A stretch of 64,000 bases of DNA, taken from Tangfeifania diversioriginum. Lineage in GTDB: Bacteria > Bacteroidota > Bacteroidia > Bacteroidales > Prolixibacteraceae. The stretch is from NCBI RefSeq assembly GCF_900141875.1, contig NZ_FQZE01000008.1:95691-159690 (forward strand), in the 5' to 3' direction. Position numbers and translations under genes: made by a program. This document shows positions 45,011 through 53,966 of the stretch, one piece after another (positions within the stretch are counted from its first letter, which is position 1; every line of letters starts with the position of its first letter). The notes under the pieces are model-generated. The model saw only the letters and a list, made by a program, of their open reading frames with translations. It made no database searches and was not told the origin of the DNA.

Positions 45011-46291
45011 TTATAGTTTTCCGAATGCTGCAGTCAGTTTTTCTTTTTTCTTCTCATCCGATATCTGCAGGTAGCGTTTCAGGGTTTTTTCCTGGGTAAT
45101 GCCGGTAATGGATTTAATCATTTCAATATCCAGGCCTTTTTCATAAGCCAGGCAAATGAATGTTTTGCGGGCCGTATGGCTGCCTATCAGTTCATGCTTT
45201 GGCCTGAATTCCTTTTTCACTTCGTTTTTATGGAAGGTTTTATATTCTGTTGGGGTGTTAATTTCGGCTTTTTCACAACATTTTTTAATGTAGCTGTTCA
45301 GCCGTTGGTTTGAAAGCCGCGGCAATAACCGGTATTGTTCCGGGTAACGGTCAATAATGGTTTGTGCCTGGGGAAAGATAGGAACCGAAATTTTCCGGTT
45401 GGTCTTTTGCGTGGTAATGCTTAACGTACCGTTTGAAATATTGTTTTTTGTGAGCTGGTAAAGGTCAACATACCGTAACCCGGTAAGGCATCCGAAACAA
45501 AAGAAATCGCGGGCATGCTGCTGGGCCTTGCTTTCAAATTTGTAATCAATAAGGGTTTTCAGCTCATCCCATGTCAGATAAACAATGGTAGGTTCTTTCT
45601 CCGGTGCTGAAAAATCCGTGAATGCATCGTTAGTGTGGTATTTTCTTTTCTGGCTCCATTTCATGAATGCTTTGAATTTATCAGCAATGGCAGAAAGATA
45701 ATTCCAGCTGTAATTCACATCCGGATCGGGATTGTCGAGAATGTATTCTTTGAGTTTATCCCAGAAAATGGAATCGATGCTATGCCATGCTAATTTATAG
45801 CCGGTGTTTGTTTCAAATTCTTTCAGCTTGTTATAAATGGTTTTGCGGTTCCTGTTGGTGTTATATGATTTTTCCAGCTGGCCAACTTGCAAATATTCAT
45901 CATAAGCAGCCCAAAAACTCATTTCCCTGTGGCCAAAAGCAATTTTCTGGCCTTTCAGAAAAGCTTTTGCCAGCTCTGCAGTTACCGGGATGTTTCGTTG
46001 TTTGCAGCTTTTGAAATATTCCTTTGCATGGTTTTGGAGCTGATCCAAACGGGCGTTAATTGCTTCGTGGTTGTTGTCGGGTTCGTATGGTTTGGGTTTA
46101 ATTACCCTTTCCGTTTTGGGGTTCCAGAAGCGTGGTTTAACTTTCTCAACTGTCTTTCTTATTTTCGTGCCCTGGATTGAAATATTTGCTTTTATCGGAG
46201 AATAGCCGTTTTTGTCTTTCAGGGTTTTCTTCCAATCAATTTTCACATCGGTTTTTTTGATTCCCGGTATATAATACGTAATATTAGGCAT
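45011..46291 (-). CDS. int: Tyrosine-type integrase
   Basis: 426 residues. It has an N-terminal arm-binding domain, a SAM-like core-binding domain (about 120-215) and a catalytic domain. Catalytic residues can be placed: Arg273 (TGLRYVDL), Lys300 (TNRKISV), His372 and Arg375 (SHTARKTF), and Tyr407 (LKRYLQI). It belongs to the Bacteroidota family seen on conjugative and phage-like elements. It reads away from attR, about 170 bases from the att core, and should recombine the 18-bp tRNA-Leu site. Confidence 0.95.
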   Translation of the reverse strand: MPNITYYIPGIKKTDVKIDWKKTLKDKNGYSPIKANISIQGTKIRKTVEKVKPRFWNPKTERVIKPKPYEPDNNHEAINARLDQLQNHAKEYFKSCKQRNIPVTAELAKAFLKGQKIAFGHREMSFWAAYDEYLQVGQLEKSYNTNRNRKTIYNKLKEFETNTGYKLAWHSIDSIFWDKLKEYILDNPDPDVNYSWNYLSAIADKFKAFMKWSQKRKYHTNDAFTDFSAPEKEPTIVYLTWDELKTLIDYKFESKAQQHARDFFCFGCLTGLRYVDLYQLTKNNISNGTLSITTQKTNRKISVPIFPQAQTIIDRYPEQYRLLPRLSNQRLNSYIKKCCEKAEINTPTEYKTFHKNEVKKEFRPKHELIGSHTARKTFICLAYEKGLDIEMIKSITGITQEKTLKRYLQISDEKKKEKLTAAFGKL

Positions 46292-46330
46292 GGTTTTTCA
46301 ATTAAGTAATCAAAACAGCTCAAAAAAAAA

Positions 46331-46361
46331 GTTACCATTTTTGTTACCAATTTAGGGAAAT
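46331..46361 (+). promoter_or_regulatory. Putative integrase arm-type site, right
   Basis: GTTACCATTTTTGTTACC, followed by AATTTAGGGAAAT, closely matches 29225-29254 at the other end in direct orientation. It contains two GTTACC words 12 bases apart. It lies between the integrase start and attR; nothing else is seen in the spacer 46292-46463. Confidence 0.45.
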
Positions 46362-46463
46362 AAGTATTAAAAACAATGGCAAAACCAAAATAATATTTTC
46401 CACCTTTTGAGTTGATAAACAGATTTTTAACTACAAACCGAAATATTACAAAAAATACAGGTA

Positions 46464-46481
46464 GATTCCCACTCCGGGTAC
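46464..46481 (+). repeat. attR core
   Basis: GATTCCCACTCCGGGTAC is an exact copy of the tRNA-Leu 3' end at 29169-29186, with unrelated bases before it (GTA instead of TTC) and the displaced tRNA terminator just after it. Confidence 0.92.
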
Positions 46482-46485
46482 ACAC

Positions 46486-46515
46486 AGCACCTTGTTTTTT
46501 CAAGGTGCTTTTTTG
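46486..46515 (+). terminator. Displaced chromosomal terminator of tRNA-Leu
   Basis: AGCACCTTG and CAAGGTGCT form a perfect 9-pair stem with loop TTTTTT, followed by TTTTTT. It begins 5 bases after attR and has no gene in front of it, so it is best read as the original terminator of tRNA-Leu, separated by the insertion. Confidence 0.8.
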
Positions 46516-46637
46516 TTTTAACTAAAAATTACCTCAAGCTCAACATAAAATTAAATTTTAGCCAATAATCCTAATTCCAGGCATACATCCCTTTTCTTTC
46601 GTAAATTTGCTTATATAAACTGCGATACGTCAAAATT

Positions 46638-47933
46638 ATGAAAAAACTCGATACCAAATTGATGCACCCCCGCGACCAAATTATCCTAATCATCGACAAA
46701 ATTTATAAAAGTGGTTTAACTACAACGTCAGGCGGAAATGTTTCCATAATTGACCAAAGTGGCGATATCTGGGTAACTCCGTCAGCCGTCGATAAAGGCT
46801 CGTTGAGACCTTCCGACATTGTAGTAGTGCGGAAAGACGGGACCATTGAAGGGCGACACAAACCGTCGTCGGAATATCCGTTTCACCGTGCCATTTACGA
46901 AGCACGGCCCGATATAAAAGCCATTGTGCATGCTCACCCGCCGGCACTGGTTTCGTTCAGTACCGTGCGGCAAATTCCGAATACGAACATTATTCCGCAG
47001 GCAAAATATGTTTGCGGGGGAATTGGTTATGCCCCCTACGAACTGCCCGGCAGCGAAGAGCTGGGCAATAAAATCGCCGACGAATTTATCAAAGGCTTCA
47101 ATGCAGTGATTATGGAAAACCATGGAACAGTGGTTGGCGGCAGTGATTTACGCGACGCCTTCCAGCGTTTTGAAACCCTTGAATTTTGCGGGCGAACCAT
47201 TATTTATGGAAATACAATAGGCACTCCCAATTATTTAACCGATGCTGAAATTGAAGAGTTTGAAAATCAGATTCCACGTCTGCTTCCCGAAATGAGCCAC
47301 GTGGAACATCCATCAGAGGAACGGGCTATCCGTCAGGAAATTAAAAAAATTGTGCATCGTGCCTGCAAACAGGGAATGATGATTAGTTCCTACGGAACGG
47401 TGTCTGTACGCTGGCGTGAAAATGATTTTTTGATAACCCCAACCGATGTAGCAAGGTGGGATATTCAAAACGATGACATTGTACAAATTAAAGGTGGGAA
47501 GCGCGAGCCGGGAAAAACCCCGAGCCGTTCAACCTGGTTGCACCAGGAAATTTATCGCCGCAACCCGGGAATCAATTCGATAATTCTGACGCAGACACCT
47601 TACTTAATGGCTTACAGCGTAACCGATGAAAAACTGGATGTACGCACCATTCCCGAAAGCTGGATTTTTTTGCAGGATGTGCCGAATGTGCCGTTTGGCT
47701 CCCACTTTGCCGGCGAAGAAACGATTTTGAATGTGTTATCTGAAAACACCCCGGCTGTTATTATCAACAACGATTCGGTGCTGGTTACAGGCGATAAACT
47801 GCTGGGAACTTTCGACCGGTTAGAAGTGGCCGAATTCAGCGCCAAATCGCTTACAATGGGAGCCTCGCTGGGTAAACTGGTTCCCATTAATAATGACCAG
47901 GTGGAAGCGTTGCGGAAGAAATTTCTGGGGTAA
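46638..47933 (+). CDS. Tandem class II aldolase-family protein with degenerate second domain
   Basis: 431 residues made of two class II aldolase/adducin domains. The first (about 8-200) keeps the metal-binding and acid residues: Glu79 (SSEYPFH), His98 and His100 (VHAHPPA), and His162 (ENHGT), like L-fuculose- or rhamnulose-1-phosphate aldolases. The second (about 228-425) has lost them: TQTP replaces His-x-His and NNDS replaces the Asn-His-Gly. The first half is probably catalytic and the second structural or regulatory. It stands before a carbohydrate-degradation cluster and may handle deoxy-sugar phosphates. Confidence 0.8.
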   Translation: MKKLDTKLMHPRDQIILIIDKIYKSGLTTTSGGNVSIIDQSGDIWVTPSAVDKGSLRPSDIVVVRKDGTIEGRHKPSSEYPFHRAIYEARPDIKAIVHAHPPALVSFSTVRQIPNTNIIPQAKYVCGGIGYAPYELPGSEELGNKIADEFIKGFNAVIMENHGTVVGGSDLRDAFQRFETLEFCGRTIIYGNTIGTPNYLTDAEIEEFENQIPRLLPEMSHVEHPSEERAIRQEIKKIVHRACKQGMMISSYGTVSVRWRENDFLITPTDVARWDIQNDDIVQIKGGKREPGKTPSRSTWLHQEIYRRNPGINSIILTQTPYLMAYSVTDEKLDVRTIPESWIFLQDVPNVPFGSHFAGEETILNVLSENTPAVIINNDSVLVTGDKLLGTFDRLEVAEFSAKSLTMGASLGKLVPINNDQVEALRKKFLG

Positions 47934-47940
47934 GATTTTT

Positions 47941-47991
47941 AGCCCCGGATTACACGAATTTGCACGAATAAATTAGTGTTCATCCGTGGCT
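47941..47991. repeat. Short palindromic interspersed repeat
   Basis: AGCCCCGGAT at the left is matched by ATCCGTGGCT at the right end (9 of 10 pairs), with CACGAATTTGCACGAAT inside. Sequences of this kind are, from memory, common interspersed repeats in Bacteroidota. It fills the 63-base convergent spacer between the aldolase and GH26 genes and may act as a terminator for both. Confidence 0.45.
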
Positions 47992-47996
47992 AAGAT

Positions 47997-49094
47997 CTAT
48001 TTATACAACTTTTTCTTTGTTATTTCTTTCTGAAAAAGTGTTTCCGGATTGTTATAAAACTCCACAAAATTTTCGGAATCGGCGCTGCCCTTGTAGGGTG
48101 CAAAGGCCCCGTGGCTGGCAGGATTCCATGGATTTCTCCAAACCATAAAATAAGAAAGATCGAACGGCTTCAGCGTTTCCAGAACTTGAGTCCACCAGTT
48201 ATGATTTTGCGCAATGGGCCCGCCGGCTTCGGTAACGGCGGCAATTTTTTCCTTTTCGCTGGCAAGAGTTGTTAGCATTTCCGCGCAGTTTTTCATAGTT
48301 GGCAAATAATCCGGGCCGCGGTCATATAAGTCGAAACCAAGCAAATCAACAATGTCGTCCCCCGGGTAGCGTTTTAGGTATTCCTCAGTTGAAGTAAACC
48401 GGTCGGTGGAGTATGCATACAATACATGGTGGATGTTTTTTTCTTTTTGCAAATAATCTACTGTAAAATGCCACAGCGAAGTGTATTCTTCCACTGTGCA
48501 CAGGTCTTTCCCCCACCAGAACCAGGATCCTGTGTGTTCGTGGAACGGACGGAAAATGACCGGGATTAAGGTCCCGTTAGCGGTTTTTAATCCGTTCAGA
48601 AAATCCGCCATTTTATCGAGGTACTGTTTAAAAAGTTCATGTTTTTTGCCACCCGGAAGAATGGATTTTACCACTTCTTTCGAGGACGTGTCCCACGAAC
48701 TTCCGCCTGTGAGCGGATTTCGCAGGTGCCAGCTTATGGTGTTCACTCCTCCCCTTTCATACACTGTTTTTATCCAGCCCTGAATGCGGTCGAAATGCAC
48801 CGAATCGAGGCTGTACGCATCGCCCAGCTCCAGGTGGCCCAGCTCCCAGCCGTAAACTGCCGGATAGTCGCCCACCACATCTTTCACATCCGAGCGGCCT
48901 TCTTCGTACACCCAGCCAATTCCATAAGCCAGGTCGTCCTGGTGCCCGAACATCATGCCTTCCTGTTGTACTTTCAGGAGATTCTTATAAAGATTCACGG
49001 TTTCGGGGGTTGCCTGCGGATCTGACGGAATTGGTTGAGCCGTCGAATACAGGCAGGCTAAAAGAAGGAACAAGGTTGGAAAATAATTTTTCAT
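47997..49094 (-). CDS. GH26-family endo-beta-mannanase-like enzyme
   Basis: 365 residues with a signal peptide (to about STAQ, residue 20). GH26 landmarks: MMFGHQDDLAYGIGW near 47, WHLRNPLTGGSSWD near 121, the catalytic acid Glu in FRPFHEHTGSWFWWG near 187-201, and the nucleophile Glu in AVTEAGGPI near 290. Most members cut beta-1,4-mannan, and some cut other beta-linked glycans. It is next to two GH2 enzymes and two sulfatases on the same strand. It lacks a lipobox, so it is periplasmic or secreted. Confidence 0.92.
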   Translation of the reverse strand: MKNYFPTLFLLLACLYSTAQPIPSDPQATPETVNLYKNLLKVQQEGMMFGHQDDLAYGIGWVYEEGRSDVKDVVGDYPAVYGWELGHLELGDAYSLDSVHFDRIQGWIKTVYERGGVNTISWHLRNPLTGGSSWDTSSKEVVKSILPGGKKHELFKQYLDKMADFLNGLKTANGTLIPVIFRPFHEHTGSWFWWGKDLCTVEEYTSLWHFTVDYLQKEKNIHHVLYAYSTDRFTSTEEYLKRYPGDDIVDLLGFDLYDRGPDYLPTMKNCAEMLTTLASEKEKIAAVTEAGGPIAQNHNWWTQVLETLKPFDLSYFMVWRNPWNPASHGAFAPYKGSADSENFVEFYNNPETLFQKEITKKKLYK

Positions 49095-49119
49095 CGCAGA
49101 TTTCTTATTTATACATGTA

Positions 49120-51918
49120 TTAATTTGCCCTGAAATTGAACCACAGTTTTATCGGGTAATTTTCATCTCCGGTATGTCCGCCAAAATGGCCTTTGCCACT
49201 TTGCGGGCCCAGTGCTTCAGGCGTTTTAAACTTTGTTCCGATGGCCGGGATTTCATATAAAAATGACAAGTCGCCTTCGGGGAAAGGCGGGTGCGTGCCA
49301 CCGGCCACATGTTTTGGCTCCTTAGGTGTAAATAGCTGGAAAAACAGGTTGGGAGTTTCGGAAATCACTGTAAAATCCGATTCGGTGGTTTCCAGTGTGG
49401 CCCAGTATAAATTGCCGTGATAACCCTTAAATTCAGGGTAAACAAGATTGTTGAAACTTTCGCCCGTAATGGTGTTGTTATACGCTTTTTCCCAAACTCC
49501 AATGTTGCTGCCTTTCAGCCGGTTTTTCCAGACACGGTAAGGCCCGCGGCCCATCCATTTCATGCCGGTGCATTTTTCTTCAGGATAATTGAAAGAGATT
49601 CCAATAAAATCAACTTCTCTGACCCATTTTTTCAGCTGACTCGCTTCCAGTTTCAGCAGCCCGTTTTTATGGAGTTTCCAGGTCATTTTTTCAGGGAAAT
49701 TGTTGGTTGTAATTCCAAAAATAAAATTGCCTTCTGCATTTTTTTCCCAGGTGGTGCCGGTTATTTCTGAATCTGCTCCTGCCGGAACCGGCCCGCCATT
49801 CAGCGAAATATTTCCATTGTTGTTTTTTACCGCCAGCAAAGTACCTTTTTCTTTGCTGAAAGTGACTTCAATACTGCCTGCAACGGCAGTAACTGATTGT
49901 TCATTTTCAATAATTGTTATTTCATCTTTTTTCCCATTGACAGCCAGTTCTGCGGCTTTTTCATCCGGCTGAACCACTGGCCAGCTCCAGGTGTGCAACT
50001 CATGTCCATGCGGATCGATAGCTTTAAAGAGAAAAAGATCGGCTTCCTGCAATGTTTTCTGGCAGTCGGTTTTCAGGGCCACTGTTTCTCCGGGGGCAGC
50101 TTCCGGACTGGTTAATATTCCGGAACCCACAACTTTTTCTTTAACGCTGCCGATTTCAGTTTTTACAGCCCTCCAGCTAAACCCGCAATCTTTCAAATCG
50201 GTGTAGATGAATTTATTTTCCAGAAAAAGTTTTCCATCCCATTTCCGGTTGATGATAACCGGTTTTACCTGCACCGGCGACCAGATTTCTTTGATAGTGT
50301 AAAAACTTCCTTCCTTTTCGCGGTGAGGCCCCAAAATGCCGTCTGGAGCGTGGTTTCTGTCGGCATCGTAAACCGTTCCTTCCAAATCGGTGCGTAGAAT
50401 GGCTTCGTCCGCCAGCACCCACAAAAACCCACCGGCATGCAGCGGCGAGGTTTCGTAGTTTCGCCAGTAATCTTCGAGTCCCGCGCCATGCCCGCCGTCA
50501 TAAAGCCCGTGCAGCAGTTCGGTGGCCATAAACGGATCGTTGCCGTTGCCAAAGCGGCCGATGGCGTAATCAAATTCCGGGTAGTGGTGCGTATCGGCTC
50601 CGTTGCGAAGCAGCCACGGATACAAAACCGGCCTGTTTTGAATATCGTATTGATGAAATCCTTTTTCGTTGGCAAAGTTCCAGCCGCCTTCGTTGCCGTG
50701 GTTCCAGATAACTACACTGGGGTGATTTTCATCTTTCAGAATAGTTTCCTTCACCAGTTTTGGCCCAACTATGGTATCGTAGCCATCCTGCCAGCCGGTG
50801 ACTTCGTTCAGCACAAAAAGTCCGAGCGAATCGCACAGTTCGAGAAAACGTTTATCGGGCACGTAATGTGAGCAACGAACAGCATTCATGTTCATTTCCT
50901 TCATCAGCCGGATGTCAGTGAGGTGGTTTTCTTCACTCAGCGCCCGGCCGGTTTCGGGCCAGAACGAGTGGCGGTTCACCCCTTTAAAAACCACTTTTTC
51001 GCCGTTGATGTAAAAACCGTCATGTTCCCTTAATTCCATGGTTCTGAAGCCGATTCGTTCGGTTACCTCATGAATGGTTTCACTACTTTTTTTGAGTGAA
51101 ATCTTAACATCGTACAAGTTTGGCCATTCGGGACTCCACGGTTTAATATTTTTTAATTTGCCTGAAATCCATGTTTCGGTTTCTCCCTTATTTATTTCTG
51201 ATTCAATATTTTCTGAAATTTTAGTTCCTTCCAAATCGAATAGTTCTGCAGTTATTTTGTAGTCGTTTTTTGAATCATTCAGAACAATAAACGATTTAAA
51301 AGTGCCGTCGGCTTTGGCATCAATGGCCGTTCGGCTCATGTGGATTTCTGGCAAAACTTCAAGAAAAACCGGGCGGAAAATGCCGCCGAAAATCCAGAAA
51401 TCGGCTTGGCGTTCGGCGCGGTTTACCGACTCGTTGGCCGAATGTTTGGCCACATCCACCTCCAGCAGGTTAGTCTGGCCGTATTTTACCAATTTGCTGA
51501 TGTCGTATTTAAACCGGTAAAATGCGCCCTGATGGATTTCACCCGCCGGCTTTCCGTTGATTTTTACTTTGGTGTCGGTCATGGATCCATCGAAAACAAT
51601 ATTCACGGTTTTGCCTTTCCATTCACGTGGAACATCAAATTCATGTTTGTACAAACCATGTTCTTTTCCCAGCTTAATTTCTTCGTTGCGCCAGTCGTGG
51701 CCATAGTTGTATGTGCCAAAACCTTCCAGTTCCCAGTTCGACGGCACCGGAATGGTGGTCCATTCGCCGCTGTTCCTGCCATCGGTACATAAGAAATCCC
51801 ACTCCACCGTGTTGGTAGCGTCGGTTCCTGAGAGGAAAACGATTTGGGTTTGCTGGGAGAATGCGCTAATACTCAATAGTAAAGAAGAAATAATAGCTAG
51901 CAGATGGATTCGTTTCAT
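49120..51918 (-). CDS. GH2-family beta-galactosidase-like enzyme, large form
   Basis: 932 residues with a signal peptide (to about SAFSQ, residue 21). Domain order: jelly-roll (about 55-195, TIPVPSNWELEGFGTYNYG), Ig-like (200-290), TIM barrel (295-560) and C-terminal beta-sandwiches to the end. The acid/base Glu is in VVIWNHGNEGG near 405; the nucleophile Glu is probably in PFMATELLHG near 470. It is a periplasmic exo-beta-galactosidase or related exo-enzyme. It lies 25 bases upstream of the GH26 gene, so the two are co-transcribed. Confidence 0.9.
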   Translation of the reverse strand: MKRIHLLAIISSLLLSISAFSQQTQIVFLSGTDATNTVEWDFLCTDGRNSGEWTTIPVPSNWELEGFGTYNYGHDWRNEEIKLGKEHGLYKHEFDVPREWKGKTVNIVFDGSMTDTKVKINGKPAGEIHQGAFYRFKYDISKLVKYGQTNLLEVDVAKHSANESVNRAERQADFWIFGGIFRPVFLEVLPEIHMSRTAIDAKADGTFKSFIVLNDSKNDYKITAELFDLEGTKISENIESEINKGETETWISGKLKNIKPWSPEWPNLYDVKISLKKSSETIHEVTERIGFRTMELREHDGFYINGEKVVFKGVNRHSFWPETGRALSEENHLTDIRLMKEMNMNAVRCSHYVPDKRFLELCDSLGLFVLNEVTGWQDGYDTIVGPKLVKETILKDENHPSVVIWNHGNEGGWNFANEKGFHQYDIQNRPVLYPWLLRNGADTHHYPEFDYAIGRFGNGNDPFMATELLHGLYDGGHGAGLEDYWRNYETSPLHAGGFLWVLADEAILRTDLEGTVYDADRNHAPDGILGPHREKEGSFYTIKEIWSPVQVKPVIINRKWDGKLFLENKFIYTDLKDCGFSWRAVKTEIGSVKEKVVGSGILTSPEAAPGETVALKTDCQKTLQEADLFLFKAIDPHGHELHTWSWPVVQPDEKAAELAVNGKKDEITIIENEQSVTAVAGSIEVTFSKEKGTLLAVKNNNGNISLNGGPVPAGADSEITGTTWEKNAEGNFIFGITTNNFPEKMTWKLHKNGLLKLEASQLKKWVREVDFIGISFNYPEEKCTGMKWMGRGPYRVWKNRLKGSNIGVWEKAYNNTITGESFNNLVYPEFKGYHGNLYWATLETTESDFTVISETPNLFFQLFTPKEPKHVAGGTHPPFPEGDLSFLYEIPAIGTKFKTPEALGPQSGKGHFGGHTGDENYPIKLWFNFRAN

Positions 51919-51999
51919 TTTTTAAGATTTTTATTTCAGTTTGATATTTTATGTTTTTATGATTTTATCAATGGTAGAATATAATCTTTCAAAACAATT

Positions 52000-53571
52000 T
52001 TATTCTTCTACCAGGCTTCCCCACCAGTTGTTTCCTGGCTCAAAATCTTTGGATAGAGACTTCATCCGTTGTTTTTCCAGTTGCGGCAGGCGTTGGTTTC
52101 TCACCCATTCCAAATGTTTTCGTTCTGCCTCTTCGTTGTATTCGGGGTCTTTTTCAGGAAAGCGGGCACTCACTTCATTCAGATAAGAAAAAAGTTGTTG
52201 ACTAAGCTGTTTTGTCAATTCCGGGTTTTCTGTCGAAACATCGGTGGTTTCTTCCAAATCGGTTTCCAGGTTGTACAATTCTTCCCGCCCATCTTCGTAA
52301 TAATGAATCAGTTTCCAGTCGCCCAACCGGATGATGGAGGAAGGTTGTCCGCCCTGGTTTCCGTAGTGCGGGTAGTGCCAAATGAGTGGTCGCTCGTCGA
52401 TTGTGCCGCCGTTTAACAGTGGCACCAGGCTGACACCATCGGTATGTTCTTTGGGCCGCAAATTGGCTCCTGCAAGTTCCAGCAGAGTAGGGTAGAAGTC
52501 GGTTCCGGTAACGGGTGTCGTGTTTTTTTGTCCGCCCTGCATTCCGGGAATTTTTATAAAATATGGTTCGCGGATGCCGCCCTCAAACTGGTAACCTTTT
52601 CCTGCCCGCAACGGTTTGTTTGATGTGGCAAACGCATCACCGGCAGCCACTCCACCATTGTCCGACGTAAAAATTACAACCGTATTTTCATTCAATCCCA
52701 TTTCATCAAGAGCTTTCAGCACCTCGCCCACAGCGTCGTCCATTGCTTCCACCAGTCCGGCGTAAACCGGGTTGTCCTGCACCTGCCGGATGGGCAAAAA
52801 ATGACCCATTTCAAACCCGGTTTCGGCAATTCCCATCGCTTCGGCTTTGTCGCGGTATTTGGCCCATTTTTTCTGCGTGGTTTGCAGCGGCGCATGAACG
52901 GCATAGAACGAGAGAAAAGCGAAAAATGCAGTGTCCTGGTTTTCCTTCATAAAATCGACGGTCTCTTTCGCAAGTCGCATCGAAAGATTTTGACCGTCGG
53001 AACCGCTTTCGAGATTGGGATTTTCCCACGGGGCAAAAAATCCGCCATGTGGACTACCTACATCCCAGCCCCCTTTGTTGATGTCAAAACCGTGATCTTC
53101 GGGCCAGGAACCTTTGCTTCCGAGGTGCCACTTTCCGGCAAAAAAAGTTTTGTAACCAGCTTCTTTTAATGCTTCTGGCAGGGTAACATGTTCGTGAGGC
53201 AGATTATGGACGTATTCCGGAGGAAGCAATTGATTATGTCTTCCCTGCTTGCGCCATGCTTCGCCGGTGCTTGCGCCAATCCAGTCGGTTATTCCGTGTC
53301 GGGCTGTAAATTTTCCACTCATGATACTGGCCCGCGACGGACTGCAAACCTGGCAGTTGGCGTATCCATCGGTAAAAATCATTCCTTCGTTGGCAATCCT
53401 GTCGATGTTGGGCGTTTCATAAAAATCGCTACCCATGCAGCTTAAATCGTGGTAACCTAAATCATCGGCCAGGATGAAAAGGATGTTGGGTTTATTCGGT
53501 TCCTCCACTTTTGTTTGGCAAGCACTTAAAGTCAAAAGGTAAATTATTGCAAGAAGTAAAGTATATTTCAT
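52000..53571 (-). CDS. S1-family sulfatase (lipoprotein)
   Basis: 523 residues. Lipoprotein signal LTLSAC (Cys18). The metal-binding start is FILADDLGYHDLSC near 32, and the formylglycine motif is C76-S-P-S-R (NCQVCSPSRASIMSGK), which needs an anaerobic or FGE-type maturase encoded elsewhere. FAGKWHLG near 145 and FTSDNGG near 309 are typical of arylsulfatase-type enzymes. It removes sulfate esters from a polysaccharide. It is preceded by VapBC after only 5 bases. Confidence 0.93.
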   Translation of the reverse strand: MKYTLLLAIIYLLTLSACQTKVEEPNKPNILFILADDLGYHDLSCMGSDFYETPNIDRIANEGMIFTDGYANCQVCSPSRASIMSGKFTARHGITDWIGASTGEAWRKQGRHNQLLPPEYVHNLPHEHVTLPEALKEAGYKTFFAGKWHLGSKGSWPEDHGFDINKGGWDVGSPHGGFFAPWENPNLESGSDGQNLSMRLAKETVDFMKENQDTAFFAFLSFYAVHAPLQTTQKKWAKYRDKAEAMGIAETGFEMGHFLPIRQVQDNPVYAGLVEAMDDAVGEVLKALDEMGLNENTVVIFTSDNGGVAAGDAFATSNKPLRAGKGYQFEGGIREPYFIKIPGMQGGQKNTTPVTGTDFYPTLLELAGANLRPKEHTDGVSLVPLLNGGTIDERPLIWHYPHYGNQGGQPSSIIRLGDWKLIHYYEDGREELYNLETDLEETTDVSTENPELTKQLSQQLFSYLNEVSARFPEKDPEYNEEAERKHLEWVRNQRLPQLEKQRMKSLSKDFEPGNNWWGSLVEE

Positions 53572-53576
53572 TCTAG

Positions 53577-53966
53577 CTAAGTATTTTGATTTTTAAAAAG
53601 ATAGTGATTGTCCAGAAATTGTTGAATTTTTTTATCCAATGTCCAAAGTTTGGAGTTGGAGAAAATAGTGGCTGTAATTATGCAGGAATCAATAAGTCCA
53701 ATTCCTTTACTGATTAATTTTTCTCGCTGTGAAAACTCGCCAGCCAAAATGTAAAGGTTTTCTATCTCCGCATTTGGAACAAGCTCAAAATAGGATTTTA
53801 GCATTTTTACTTCTTTTCCAGTACGAGCTCCTTGTAGCAATTCTGCAAAAATCAACTCAATCGTTAGTATCTCATTTTTTTCCAGCAAGTTTTGAATAGA
53901 ATCGAAATATTTTTGGTTTCCTTTAAAATATTCTATCCAAACCGATGTATCAACAATAATGCTCAT
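53577..53966 (-). CDS. vapC: VapC-like PIN-domain toxin
   Basis: 129 residues with the PIN-domain acidic residues: Asp6 (IIVDTSVWIEYF), Glu in IFAELLQG near 43, and Asp in GIGLIDSCIITAT near 98. It is a type II toxin, an RNase that usually acts on tRNA or rRNA. The first base overlaps the antitoxin stop. It ends 5 bases before the sulfatase start, so it may be read into that gene. Confidence 0.92.
   Translation of the reverse strand: MSIIVDTSVWIEYFKGNQKYFDSIQNLLEKNEILTIELIFAELLQGARTGKEVKMLKSYFELVPNAEIENLYILAGEFSQREKLISKGIGLIDSCIITATIFSNSKLWTLDKKIQQFLDNHYLFKNQNT

Larger units (their letters stand above)
29169..46481. mobile_element. 17.3-kb tRNA-Leu integrative element, phage-satellite-like
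   Basis: Bounded by an 18-bp direct repeat (29169-29186 and 46464-46481), with a tyrosine integrase gene next to the right end. Contents from right to left: integrase, HigBA, YefM/YoeB, structured RNA candidate, decayed repeats, repressor/Cro switch, excisionase-like protein, small unknown genes, RHH protein, helicase, iteron array, primase, unknown genes, RHH and HTH proteins, tape measure protein, and a tail-associated protein. All genes except the repressor lie on the minus strand. No terminase, portal, capsid, head-tail connector or lysis gene is recognisable. Size, integration mode and replication module fit a phage satellite; a shrunken prophage is the main alternative. Confidence 0.85.

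Noticed and set aside
29169..46481. CRISPR array or conjugative (ICE) machinery in the element
   Set aside because: No regularly spaced repeats with spacers were seen, and no relaxase, coupling protein or Tra genes; the RHH proteins alone do not make it a mobilisable element.
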